Assembly (NCBI GenBank): GCA_910579395.1
Contig: CAJTUC010000016.1
Location: 1 to 64,000 of the forward strand
Direction: 5' to 3'
Length of the DNA stretch: 64,000 nt
DNA from: an uncultured Lachnospiraceae bacterium
GTDB lineage: Bacteria > Bacillota > Clostridia > Lachnospirales > Lachnospiraceae
Shown here one piece after another: positions 42,705 through 50,459 of this stretch. A model generated the notes under the pieces. The model worked only from the letters and a program-made list of their open reading frames with translations, did no database searches and was not told the origin of the DNA. Position numbers and translations under genes: made by a program. Numbering within the stretch: the stretch's first letter is position 1; every line of letters begins with the position of its first letter.

Positions 42705-43865
42705 CTATTTTCTGAATCTTTTCTTCGACTTCGGTTCTTCGCCGGAAGATGTCTGCTGTTTCGCAGCATTTAATGTATTTCCTGTCTGCTCATCGAACTG
42801 CTTCAAAAGCTCCTTCGCCTCACGGGACAGCTTATCGGGTACCTGCACGACGAGCGTTACATAGTGATCTCCCCGTATGTCTTTATTGCGCAATGAAGGA
42901 ACGCCTTTTCCTTTCAAACGGACTTTCGTATCTGTCTGTGTTCCCGGCTTCACGTCATAAATAACCTTTCCGTCCACGGTATCGATCATGATCTCACCGC
43001 CGAGCGCCGCTACTGCAAAGGACATGGGAACCGTAGAATAGATATTTGTATCCTGTCTCTGGAAAATCGGATGACGCCCTACGATTACCTCTACCAGCAG
43101 ATCGCCTCTCGGCCCGCCGTTCGTTCCCGGCTCTCCTTTATCCCTGATTCTGACACTCTGGCCATTATCGATTCCGGCCGGGATGGATACCTGAATTTTT
43201 TTCTTATTGGCTATATATCCCGTTCCACGGCAGTCCGGGCATTTTTCCTTAATGACCTTGCCGGTCCCATGACAATCCGGACAGGTCTGCACATTTCTGA
43301 CCGTTCCAAAGAAAGACTGCTGCGTAAATACGACCTGACCTTTTCCGCCGCACTTAGAACAGGTTTCCGGACTGGTTCCAGGCTTCGCACCGCTGCCCCG
43401 GCAAGTCGTACACTCATCCTTTAATGTCAGTTCTATTTCTTTATCGACTCCAAAAATCGCTTCCTCAAAAGTAATGCGCACACTGGTACGGATATTGGCT
43501 CCCTTCATAGGGCCATTGCTTCTGCTTCCCCGACGGCCGCCGCCGCCAAAGAAATCGCCGAAAATATCGCCGAAGATATCGCCAAAATCCATGCTGTTGA
43601 AATCAAAACCGCCAAAGCCGCCGCCTGCTCCGCCTTCAAAGGCTGCATGACCATACTGATCATACTGCCGCCTCTTTTCGGGGTCACTCAACACAGCGTA
43701 AGCTTCTGAGGCTTCTTTGAATTTCTTCTCAGCTTCCGCATCTCCCGGATTCATATCCGGATGATATTTTTTTGCAAGTACTCTGTATGCTTTCTTAAGC
43801 GCTGCATCATCAGCATTCTTGTCAACGCCAAGAACTTCATAATAGTCTCTTTTTTGCTCTGCCAT
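42705..43865 (-). CDS. dnaJ: DnaJ co-chaperone
   Basis: 386 residues. J-domain 1-70 with HPD, Gly/Phe-rich region, four zinc motifs CxxCxGxG (CTTCRGSG, CSKCGGKG, CPDCHGTG, CPDCRGTG, about 150-215), then the substrate-binding C-terminal domains. Stimulates DnaK ATPase and delivers unfolded clients. Last gene of the hrcA-grpE-dnaK-dnaJ unit, 255 bp after dnaK, a spacer full of repeats. Confidence 0.96.
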   Translation of the reverse strand: MAEQKRDYYEVLGVDKNADDAALKKAYRVLAKKYHPDMNPGDAEAEKKFKEASEAYAVLSDPEKRRQYDQYGHAAFEGGAGGGFGGFDFNSMDFGDIFGDIFGDFFGGGGRRGSRSNGPMKGANIRTSVRITFEEAIFGVDKEIELTLKDECTTCRGSGAKPGTSPETCSKCGGKGQVVFTQQSFFGTVRNVQTCPDCHGTGKVIKEKCPDCRGTGYIANKKKIQVSIPAGIDNGQSVRIRDKGEPGTNGGPRGDLLVEVIVGRHPIFQRQDTNIYSTVPMSFAVAALGGEIMIDTVDGKVIYDVKPGTQTDTKVRLKGKGVPSLRNKDIRGDHYVTLVVQVPDKLSREAKELLKQFDEQTGNTLNAAKQQTSSGEEPKSKKRFRK

Positions 43866-43910
43866 GTCCTTAATCCTCCAAGACTCCTCGTCTCAATCAT
43901 CGTCACTAAT

Positions 43911-43968
43911 AAATCTTTTCGTCCCAAACTCCTCAGTTCAAATCGCTTCTGCCCAAACCTCCTCAACC
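43911..43968 (-). repeat. Imperfect 29-bp tandem repeat before dnaJ
   Basis: Two units (43911-43939 and 43940-43968) share AAATC, CCCAAAC and CCTCA blocks. On the sense strand each unit carries a GAGGAG-type purine tract resembling a ribosome site. Confidence 0.6.
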
Positions 43969-43969
43969 C

Positions 43970-44057
43970 GGAAGAATGTCCACCAAGACATTCTTCCAAG
44001 CGAAACTTAGAAGTTCTTAGATGCCGTATTCCGGCATCTTAGAACTTCTTTTCGCTT
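43970..44057 (-). repeat. Two-hairpin intercistronic element A (dnaK-dnaJ)
   Basis: Hairpin 1: GGAAGAATGTC (43970-43980), loop of 6, perfect 11-bp complement (43987-43997). Hairpin 2: outer stem AAGCGAAA (43998-44005) with TTTCGCTT (44050-44057), bulge CTT (44006-44008), 18-bp inner stem (44009-44026 with 44032-44049) with one T-T mismatch, 5-base loop. About 88 bp, closely similar to element B. Confidence 0.9.
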
Positions 44058-44112
44058 TTGGCATCCTAAGAACTTCTTTTCGCATTCAGCATTCCTTAGA
44101 ACTTCTTTTCGC
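44039..44112 (-). repeat. Three tandem 28/29-bp units after the dnaK stop
   Basis: Units beginning at 44039, 44067 and 44096 each contain AGAACTTCTTTTCGC followed by a TTTGGCATCC-like stretch. The first unit is the right arm of element A; the others repeat it toward the dnaK stop at 44121, so they look like arm duplications. Confidence 0.85.
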
Positions 44113-44120
44113 TTTTGACC

Positions 44121-45989
44121 TTAAATTTCTCTGTAATCACCATCTACAACATCATCCGCCGCACCAGCATCCGCGCTCTCCTGTGCGCCTGCTGCACCCA
44201 TATCCGGGCTGCCCTGCTGTGCCTGCTGCATATTTTCATACATCTTCGTGAACAAGGACTGTGCAGAATTTGTCAGCTTTTCTTTTGCAGCCTTTAACTC
44301 ATCTATCTGACTGTCGGACATTTCCTGATCTTTCGTCTTTTCCAGAATATCCTTTACTGCCTGCAGATCTGCTTCAACACCTGCTTTCTCAGAAGCGTCA
44401 ATCTTGTCGCCTACTTCGCCCAAAGCCTTCTCTGTCTGGAATACGAAAGAGTCTGCCTCATTTCTCGTATCGATCGCTTCTTTTCTCTTCTTATCCTGTG
44501 CTTCATATTCTGCCGCTTCTTTTACCGCTCTGTCGATTTCATCGTCGGACATATTGGAACCTGCAGTGATTGTAATATGCTGTTCCTTACCCGTTCCCAA
44601 ATCCTTCGCGGATACATTTACGATACCGTTCGCATCGATATCAAAAGTAACTTCAATCTGCGGAACACCGCGCATTGCCGGCGGAATACCATCCAATCTG
44701 AACTGTCCGAGAGACTTATTGTCTTTCGCGAACTGTCTTTCACCCTGTACGACATTGATATCAACTGCTGTCTGATTATCTGCCGCAGTAGAGAAAATCT
44801 GGCTCTTCTTCGTCGGAATCGTCGTATTTCTTTCAATCAGTCTGGTAGCTACACCGCCCATCGTTTCGATGGAAAGGGAAAGAGGTGTTACATCGAGCAG
44901 CAGGATTTCACCTGCGCCGGCATCACCTGCCAGCTTACCGCCCTGAATAGAAGCGCCCAGCGCAACACATTCGTCGGGATTCAGGCTCTTGTTCGGTTCA
45001 TGTCCTGTCAGCTGTTTTACCTTTTCCTGAACAGCCGGAATACGGGTCGAACCGCCAACTAACAGTACTTTGCCCAAATCTGCATTGGTAAGTCCGGCAT
45101 CCTTCATTGCGTTCTGAACCGGAATCGCAGTTCTTTCTACCAGATCATGTGTCAGTTCGTCAAATTTTGCTCTTGTCAGATTCATATCAAAATGTTTCGG
45201 GCCTTCTGCCGTTGCCGTAATGAAAGGCAGATTAATATTTGTTGTCGTTGCAGAAGACAATTCTTTTTTCGCTTTCTCCGCTGCTTCCTTTAATCTCTGG
45301 AGCGCCATCTTATCTCCTGATAAATCAACGCCCTCCTGCGCTTTGAATTCCGCCAGCATCCAGTCGATAATCTTCTGGTCAAAGTCATCGCCGCCCAAAC
45401 GGGTATCACCGTTGGTCGCAAGAACTTCGATAACGCCGTCACCGATTTCAATGAGGGAAACATCAAATGTACCGCCGCCCAAATCATATACCATGATCTT
45501 CTGCTCTTTTTCATTATCAAGGCCATATGCCAGCGCCGCCGCCGTAGGCTCGTTGATAATACGTTTTACATCCAGACCTGCAATCTTACCTGCATCTTTG
45601 GTCGCCTGTCTCTGTGCGTCATTAAAGTACGCCGGTACAGTAATAACGGCTTCCGTTACTTTTTCACCAAGATAATTCTCGGCATCCGCTTTCAGTTTCT
45701 GAAGAATCATCGCAGAAATCTGCTGCGGAGAATATTTTTTGTCATCGATTGTGCGTCCTCTGTCCGTACCCATATCTCTTTTGATGGATGCGATCGTTTT
45801 GTCCGCATTGGTAACTGCCTGACGTTTTGCCGGCTCACCAACGAGTCTTTCTCCTGTCTTTGTAAACGCTACGACTGAGGGTGTTGTTCTCGCACCTTCC
45901 GTATTTGCGATGACCGCCGGTTTACCACCTTCCATAACTGCTACACAGCTATTTGTTGTTCCTAAATCAATACCTATTATTTTGCTCAT
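44121..45989 (-). CDS. dnaK: DnaK chaperone (Hsp70)
   Basis: 622 residues starting MSKIIGIDLGTTNSCVAV at ATG 45989, with AGGAGG 8 bp upstream; a TTG two codons earlier is in frame but not needed. Nucleotide-binding domain with VYDLGGGTFDVSL and VLLVGGSTRIPAV, substrate-binding domain starting about 360, and a helical lid ending in a Gly/Ala/Asp-rich tail. ATP-driven folding chaperone working with GrpE and DnaJ. In the HrcA-regulated operon; flanked on both sides by related two-hairpin elements. Confidence 0.97.
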   Translation of the reverse strand: MSKIIGIDLGTTNSCVAVMEGGKPAVIANTEGARTTPSVVAFTKTGERLVGEPAKRQAVTNADKTIASIKRDMGTDRGRTIDDKKYSPQQISAMILQKLKADAENYLGEKVTEAVITVPAYFNDAQRQATKDAGKIAGLDVKRIINEPTAAALAYGLDNEKEQKIMVYDLGGGTFDVSLIEIGDGVIEVLATNGDTRLGGDDFDQKIIDWMLAEFKAQEGVDLSGDKMALQRLKEAAEKAKKELSSATTTNINLPFITATAEGPKHFDMNLTRAKFDELTHDLVERTAIPVQNAMKDAGLTNADLGKVLLVGGSTRIPAVQEKVKQLTGHEPNKSLNPDECVALGASIQGGKLAGDAGAGEILLLDVTPLSLSIETMGGVATRLIERNTTIPTKKSQIFSTAADNQTAVDINVVQGERQFAKDNKSLGQFRLDGIPPAMRGVPQIEVTFDIDANGIVNVSAKDLGTGKEQHITITAGSNMSDDEIDRAVKEAAEYEAQDKKRKEAIDTRNEADSFVFQTEKALGEVGDKIDASEKAGVEADLQAVKDILEKTKDQEMSDSQIDELKAAKEKLTNSAQSLFTKMYENMQQAQQGSPDMGAAGAQESADAGAADDVVDGDYREI

Positions 45990-46044
45990 CTCCAAGCCCT
46001 CCTATATAATATATATCATTAATGTTAATCTGTAACTACTTCAG

Positions 46045-46130
46045 GAAGAATGGCTGCCAAGTCATTCTTTCAGCTAAAACTTAGAATTTCTTAGATATTG
46101 TCTTTTAATGTCTTAGAGATTCTTTTAGCT
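46045..46130 (-). repeat. Two-hairpin intercistronic element B (grpE-dnaK)
   Basis: Hairpin 1: AAGAATG...CATTCTT (within 46045-46069). Hairpin 2: outer stem AGCTAAA (46072-46078) with TTTAGCT (46124-46130), bulge CTT (46080-46082), 17-bp inner stem (46083-46099 with 46107-46123) with two G-T pairs and one T-T mismatch at the same place as in A. The outer arm covers the grpE stop codon. Confidence 0.88.
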
Positions 46131-46784
46131 TACTACCGCTACCATACTATGCCGCACGACACTGCCGCGGTAAGTATACCCCTTCTGCAATTCCTGTGCG
46201 ATAATGCCGGAACCGTATTCTTCACTTTCTACCTGCATGACCGCATTGTGGAACTCCGGATCAAATTCCTGTCCGACCGCCTCAATCGGTTTCACATCAA
46301 TTGCCTCTAACTCCGTCAAAAGCTGTTTGTAGATCATTTCCATTCCCTGTGCAAAAGCGCCGCCTTTATCGCTCTCCGGCACCGTCGCCAGCCCTCTTTC
46401 GAAGTTATCCACGACGGGAAGGATTTTCTCAATCACACTTTTTGCTCCGGTCTCGAACATCGCCGATTTTTCTTTTTCCGTTCGTTTACGGAAATTATCA
46501 AATTCAGCCATCTGGCGTTTTACTCTGTCTTCCAGTTCGTCGATTTTTGTTTTCAACGCTTCCTGTTTCTTATCAACTTTTTCTTTTTTCTTTTTCTCTT
46601 TCTTCGCCGCCTTAGAGTCTTCTTTTGCATCAACACGCTCTTCTTCCAACGCTTCTTCCACAGTCTCCGAAGAAAGTCCTTCCGCTTCCGTTTCCTCCTG
46701 TGCGTTCAATTCTTCCATCTGTTCCTCTTTTTCCAGTTCTTTTTCCAGTTCCTTTTCCAATTCTCTCTCTGCCACAGTCTTCAT
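46125..46784 (-). CDS. grpE: GrpE nucleotide exchange factor
   Basis: 219 residues. Long charged N-terminus (ELEKELEKE repeats, then a Lys-rich stretch), coiled coil KIDELEDRVKRQMAEFDNFRKR, and the GrpE head PVVDNFERGL...GQEFDPEFHNAVM...GYTYRGSVVRHSMV. Exchanges ADP on DnaK and senses temperature through its coiled coil. The start may be ATG 46784 or the GTG at 46775, which is better spaced from AAAGGA. Confidence 0.95.
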   Translation of the reverse strand: MKTVAERELEKELEKELEKEEQMEELNAQEETEAEGLSSETVEEALEEERVDAKEDSKAAKKEKKKKEKVDKKQEALKTKIDELEDRVKRQMAEFDNFRKRTEKEKSAMFETGAKSVIEKILPVVDNFERGLATVPESDKGGAFAQGMEMIYKQLLTELEAIDVKPIEAVGQEFDPEFHNAVMQVESEEYGSGIIAQELQKGYTYRGSVVRHSMVAVVS

Positions 46785-46815
46785 TCCTTTCTTTCGCCAT
46801 AGTTACTATCAGCTT

Positions 46816-47838
46816 CTATTTCCTGTATAAGTCATCCAACTGGCTTTTCAGCATCTTCAGATTATGAACTACTTTCTCATAATCCATACGTTTCGGACCA
46901 ATGATTCCAATGGTCCCCTTCATTCCCTCATCCAATTCATAGGTCGCTGTCACAACACTGCAATCCTTCATGCCCTGAATCGGTGTTTCGTTTCCGATAT
47001 AGACTTGTATGCCCGTATTCTCATCCGCAAGATTTTCCTGAACAAGTTCGCTCAGGAACTGTTTCTCTTCAAAAGTCGTGATCAGCTCGCTGGCTCTTTG
47101 ATGATCGGAAAGCTCCGGATACTTGAAAAAGTTCTTTGTGCCGCTCGTATAAATTTCCAAATCCTCATCAGCTTTGATTGCTTCCGCAACGGCATCAATT
47201 ACATCCGCAACGATCTCACTGTGAATTCCTGCCTGCTGTTTCATTGCCGCTATCATGCCAAGATTGATTTCTTCCAGAGACAGTCCGTTCAAATGGCTAT
47301 TCAGTAAAATGTTTAATTTTAATAATGTATCGTTATGCAGTTCTTCTGAAACAGCCAGTATGGAATTCTTGATCACATTTCCTTCCACAACGATAACTGC
47401 AAGAATCTGATTGGCATCCACACGGGAAAGCTGGATAAATTTCAGCTTATTACGACGATACTGCGGGGCCGAGATCATCGCCGCATACTCCGTATTATTC
47501 GCCAGGAGCTTTGCGGCCTGTTTCAGGAGATGTTCCATTTTATCTTCTTTCTCAAGAAGCATCTCCTTCATTTCTTCCACTTCCCGCTCCTTCTCTTCCA
47601 TCATCCGATCGACATACAGCCTGTATCCTTTATCCGATGGAATACGGCCGGCAGAGGTATGCGGCTGAAGAATATAACCCAGCTCTTCCAAATCTGCCAT
47701 TTCATTTCGAATGGTCGCGGAACTCAGATTCAAATCGGTATACTTGGAAATCGTTCTGCTTCCTACCGGTTCTCCCGTCTCCAGATAGTTCCGGATGATG
47801 GCTTGCAATATTTTATATTTTCTTTCATCCAGCTGCAT
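46816..47838 (-). CDS. hrcA: HrcA heat-shock repressor
   Basis: 340 residues from ATG 47838 (AGGAG 8 bp upstream). N-terminal winged helix (MQLDERKYKILQAIIRNYLETGEPVGS, TIRNEMADLEELGYI) and the HrcA core with GIIGPKRMDYEKV near the C-terminus. Binds the CIRCE operator upstream and represses the chaperone operon when GroEL is free. First gene of hrcA-grpE-dnaK-dnaJ. Confidence 0.95.
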   Translation of the reverse strand: MQLDERKYKILQAIIRNYLETGEPVGSRTISKYTDLNLSSATIRNEMADLEELGYILQPHTSAGRIPSDKGYRLYVDRMMEEKEREVEEMKEMLLEKEDKMEHLLKQAAKLLANNTEYAAMISAPQYRRNKLKFIQLSRVDANQILAVIVVEGNVIKNSILAVSEELHNDTLLKLNILLNSHLNGLSLEEINLGMIAAMKQQAGIHSEIVADVIDAVAEAIKADEDLEIYTSGTKNFFKYPELSDHQRASELITTFEEKQFLSELVQENLADENTGIQVYIGNETPIQGMKDCSVVTATYELDEGMKGTIGIIGPKRMDYEKVVHNLKMLKSQLDDLYRK

Positions 47839-47855
47839 ACCATTCTCTCCTATTG

Positions 47856-47882
47856 TTAGCACTCAACTCGTTAGAGTGCTAA
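47856..47882 (-). promoter_or_regulatory. CIRCE operator
   Basis: TTAGCACTC (47856-47864), 9-bp spacer, GAGTGCTAA (47874-47882): a perfect consensus CIRCE, binding site of HrcA, 17 bp before the hrcA start. Confidence 0.97.
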
Positions 47883-47890
47883 CATCTTCT

Positions 47891-47925
47891 AGTGATAAGT
47901 TATCACTTCACTATTTAATTGTCAA
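47891..47925 (-). promoter_or_regulatory. Promoter of the heat-shock operon with an extra palindrome
   Basis: TTGACA (47925-47920), 17-bp spacer, TAACTT (47902-47897) on the minus strand. A 17-bp palindrome AGTGATAAGTTATCACT (47891-47907) covers the -10 box, separate from CIRCE. Confidence 0.65.
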
Positions 47926-47974
47926 CACATACGAGAAAAAAAATTATGAAAAAAATATAAATCAATAAAAAAGC

Positions 47975-48012
47975 AATCAGTTGAAATTCTTCCTCAAACT
48001 AATTGCTTTTAG
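47975..48012 (-). terminator. Terminator of the DUF6465-like gene
   Basis: AAAGCAAT (near 47979) pairs with ATTGCTTT (near 48000-48008) with further imperfect pairing inside; AT-rich with T-rich tail on the minus strand, 30 bp after the stop. Confidence 0.6.
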
Positions 48013-48039
48013 TATGCTGTATTTTGTTTAAATCAATGC

Positions 48040-48486
48040 TTAGAAGTTGAAATCGCCGTTCACTTCATTCTCGCTGCCCTTGTTGATAACGTAGTATACT
48101 TTGTTATCTTCAGGTTTTACATAAAGCTCAACCGTTTTGAAATCCGCAGGCGCTCTGTGCAGATCATATTCCCAGATATCTTTCGCACTTTGTACCAGTT
48201 CTTCCGGCGTATGCGTATTACCCGCGAACTGTATTTCAACAGTTGCCTTTACCGCCGGTTTTCTGCCGGCTGTTTTGACCGCTGTTTCTTTAACCTGTGT
48301 CGTCTTGGCAGCAGTCTTCTTCTCTGCTGCTTTCTTTGTTCCCGGTTTTCTGCCCGGCTTCTTCTTTGTCGTCTCTGCCTTAGGCGCTTCTTTTACTTCC
48401 TTAACTTCTTCTTTGGTATCTGCAGCCGGAACTGCTGCCGACTTTGCTGCCGTCTTCTCGGCTGCCGCTTTCTTTACTTCTGCCAT
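48040..48486 (-). CDS. DUF6465-like lysine/alanine-rich protein
   Basis: 148 residues in two parts. Residues 1-80 are Lys/Ala/Thr-rich with KKPGRKPG and AGRKPA, AT-hook-like motifs, resembling histone H1-like tails. Residues about 82-148 form a compact domain (VEIQFAGNTHTPEELVQSAKDIW...ELYVKPEDNKVYYVIN). Family recognised by eye from Lachnospiraceae annotation; function unknown. The tail suggests nucleic-acid binding. Own promoter and terminator. Confidence 0.75.
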   Translation of the reverse strand: MAEVKKAAAEKTAAKSAAVPAADTKEEVKEVKEAPKAETTKKKPGRKPGTKKAAEKKTAAKTTQVKETAVKTAGRKPAVKATVEIQFAGNTHTPEELVQSAKDIWEYDLHRAPADFKTVELYVKPEDNKVYYVINKGSENEVNGDFNF

Positions 48487-48604
48487 GAATATTCTCCTCC
48501 CATGTACACATTCATACTTTTATTATGCAGCAATCATCTAGTTCAATATCTTATAATCTACTGATTTATATAATATTTATATACTATCACTTGATTACAG
48601 AGCA

Positions 48605-48634
48605 ATTTTAACTCATAGTATTCAGCCTTGTCAA
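48605..48634 (-). promoter_or_regulatory. Promoter of the DUF6465-like gene
   Basis: TTGACA (48634-48629), 18-bp spacer, TAAAAT (48610-48605) on the minus strand; leaves a leader of about 115 bases. Confidence 0.55.
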
Positions 48635-48696
48635 CTAACAAACTGTCACAAATCCATTATTATTTCTACCCTTTTATATACGAAATGCTGTAAAAA

Positions 48697-49521
48697 TCAA
48701 GAAAAAACAAAATACAGAAGGACTATGACACCCAAAACAATGCGGTACCAGCCAAACACTTTGAAATCATGTTTCTTGATATAACCCATCAGAAAACGTA
48801 TCACAATAACGGATACTAGAAATGCGACAAGCATACCGACAAACAGAATGGTAAGTTCCATTCCCGTAAAAACAAATCCGAATTTAACAATTTTCAATAG
48901 GCTCGCACCGAGCATGACTGGAATTGCCAGGAAAAAAGTAAATTCTGCGGCAACCGTTCTGGATACACCGATCAGCAGCGCTCCGACGATTGTAGCGCCC
49001 GAACGGGATGTTCCCGGAAAAATCGCGGCGATCAGCTGAAATACTCCGATCAGCAACGCTGTTTTATAAGTAATCTGCCCCAGACTCGTAATGTGAGGCC
49101 GCATATTTTTATTGCGGTTCTCGATAATGATAAAAGCAATACCGAATATGATCAGCGCAGCCGCAACACACCATGGATTATAGAAAAGCGCATCAAAGAC
49201 ATCATCAAACGCAAGACCGATCACTGCCGCCGGAATACAGGCTACAACAATTTTGATCCAAAGTACAAAAATATCCTTTTTAATAAATGGCTTCCTGCGG
49301 TCCTTTAATTCGAAAGGAAAAATTTTATTCCAGAAAAGCAGCACGACCGCCAGAATCGCCCCCAACTGTATAACGACCAAAAACATTTCCCAAAATTCTT
49401 CCGATACGTCCAGCGTCACGAACTCATTGAGCAAGATCATATGTCCCGTACTGCTGACGGGAAGCCATTCCGTAATACCCTCTACGATACCGAACAAGAT
49501 TGCCTTTAAAATTTCTAACAT
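48697..49521 (-). CDS. uppP: UppP: undecaprenyl-diphosphate phosphatase
   Basis: 274 residues, about eight membrane helices. Motifs GIVEGITEWLPVSSTGH and FPGTSRSGATI hold the catalytic residues. Converts undecaprenyl diphosphate to the monophosphate, recycling the wall-lipid carrier; overproduction gives bacitracin resistance. Starts inside the end of the patatin gene (7-bp overlap), so translation is coupled. Confidence 0.96.
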   Translation of the reverse strand: MLEILKAILFGIVEGITEWLPVSSTGHMILLNEFVTLDVSEEFWEMFLVVIQLGAILAVVLLFWNKIFPFELKDRRKPFIKKDIFVLWIKIVVACIPAAVIGLAFDDVFDALFYNPWCVAAALIIFGIAFIIIENRNKNMRPHITSLGQITYKTALLIGVFQLIAAIFPGTSRSGATIVGALLIGVSRTVAAEFTFFLAIPVMLGASLLKIVKFGFVFTGMELTILFVGMLVAFLVSVIVIRFLMGYIKKHDFKVFGWYRIVLGVIVLLYFVFS

Positions 49522-50378
49522 GACTCTTCCTCCAAATATTCCAACAGTTCCATATAACAGTTTTCGGCATCCTGATAGCCTTCTTTATAAAGAGCTTCCA
49601 GCTTTGCCCTGTCCTTCTCGACTCTCCCTACATTACTCTTATGCTTCGGACGGATGACAAATGCTTTTCCCTGCTTCTTCAATTCTTCTATATATTGTAC
49701 CGTGCTGTTATAGGCAATATGTCTCTCCCGCATACATTCATACACTTTCGGATAACGTACATACCGCGCTTTGATCATAGCGAGCTCTGCCGCCCCTGAA
49801 GCAGCTCTGACATAGCCTTCCTCTTTCGTCATAACAATGACATTCTTCCGGTTGCCATCCCGCATGGAACGCCTGACGGGAATCGAATCCGAAATGCCGC
49901 CATCCAGATACAGCCCGTCACCAATCTTCACATTTCTGGAAACAAGCGGCATGGAACTGGACGCCCGGACTGCAACGATATCTCTGTGCATTTCCTCAAG
50001 CTGCATATATTCCGGCTCTCCCGTTCTGATATTGGTAACGACCGCATAGGCTTTTCCCGGATACCGTTCAAATGCCTCGTAATCATATGGATCCAGATAA
50101 TCCGGTATCAACCCGTAACACATATCCGCCCCAAATAAATCTCCGGTCGTTAACAGACTTTCCACACTGCAGTATGCTTTCTGATCCAGATAATTGACAT
50201 TCGTCCGATACGCCCTTTTCCGCTGCTTCGAAAGATAACTGCACATACAGCAGGCACCTGCGGATACCCCGTAACAACTGGAAAACTCTATCTCCTTATC
50301 GAGAAAAAAGTCCAATACGCCGGCCGTATAGATTCCCTTCATACCGCCGCCTTCCAAAACAAGTCCGGCCTGATACAC
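49515..50378 (-). CDS. Patatin-like phospholipase
   Basis: 287 residues from GTG 50378, which has AGGAGG 8 bp upstream; the frame extends to an ATG at 50423 without a ribosome site. Oxyanion loop GGGMKG at the start, nucleophile GVSAG (Ser of the Ser-Asp dyad) and the dyad Asp in DGGIS. Hydrolyses acyl esters of lipids. In an operon with uppP; substrate unknown but membrane-lipid turnover fits. Confidence 0.9.
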   Translation of the reverse strand: MYQAGLVLEGGGMKGIYTAGVLDFFLDKEIEFSSCYGVSAGACCMCSYLSKQRKRAYRTNVNYLDQKAYCSVESLLTTGDLFGADMCYGLIPDYLDPYDYEAFERYPGKAYAVVTNIRTGEPEYMQLEEMHRDIVAVRASSSMPLVSRNVKIGDGLYLDGGISDSIPVRRSMRDGNRKNVIVMTKEEGYVRAASGAAELAMIKARYVRYPKVYECMRERHIAYNSTVQYIEELKKQGKAFVIRPKHKSNVGRVEKDRAKLEALYKEGYQDAENCYMELLEYLEEESC

Positions 50379-50459
50379 CGTAATCCCCTCCTTCTTACTC
50401 AACCTGCGATATCTGGCCTGCATTGAAAACGCCAGTCAGACCCGCAGCCGAAAAAATCA

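Noticed and set aside
43751..43999. 82-residue minus-strand frame spanning the repeats before dnaJ
   Set aside because: Runs into dnaJ in another frame; its repeated peptide only mirrors the DNA repeat.
43970..44112. Possible CRISPR-like array because of about 29-bp repeats near dnaK
   Set aside because: Units are directly abutting without unique spacers, number only three, and derive from a hairpin arm; no cas gene nearby.
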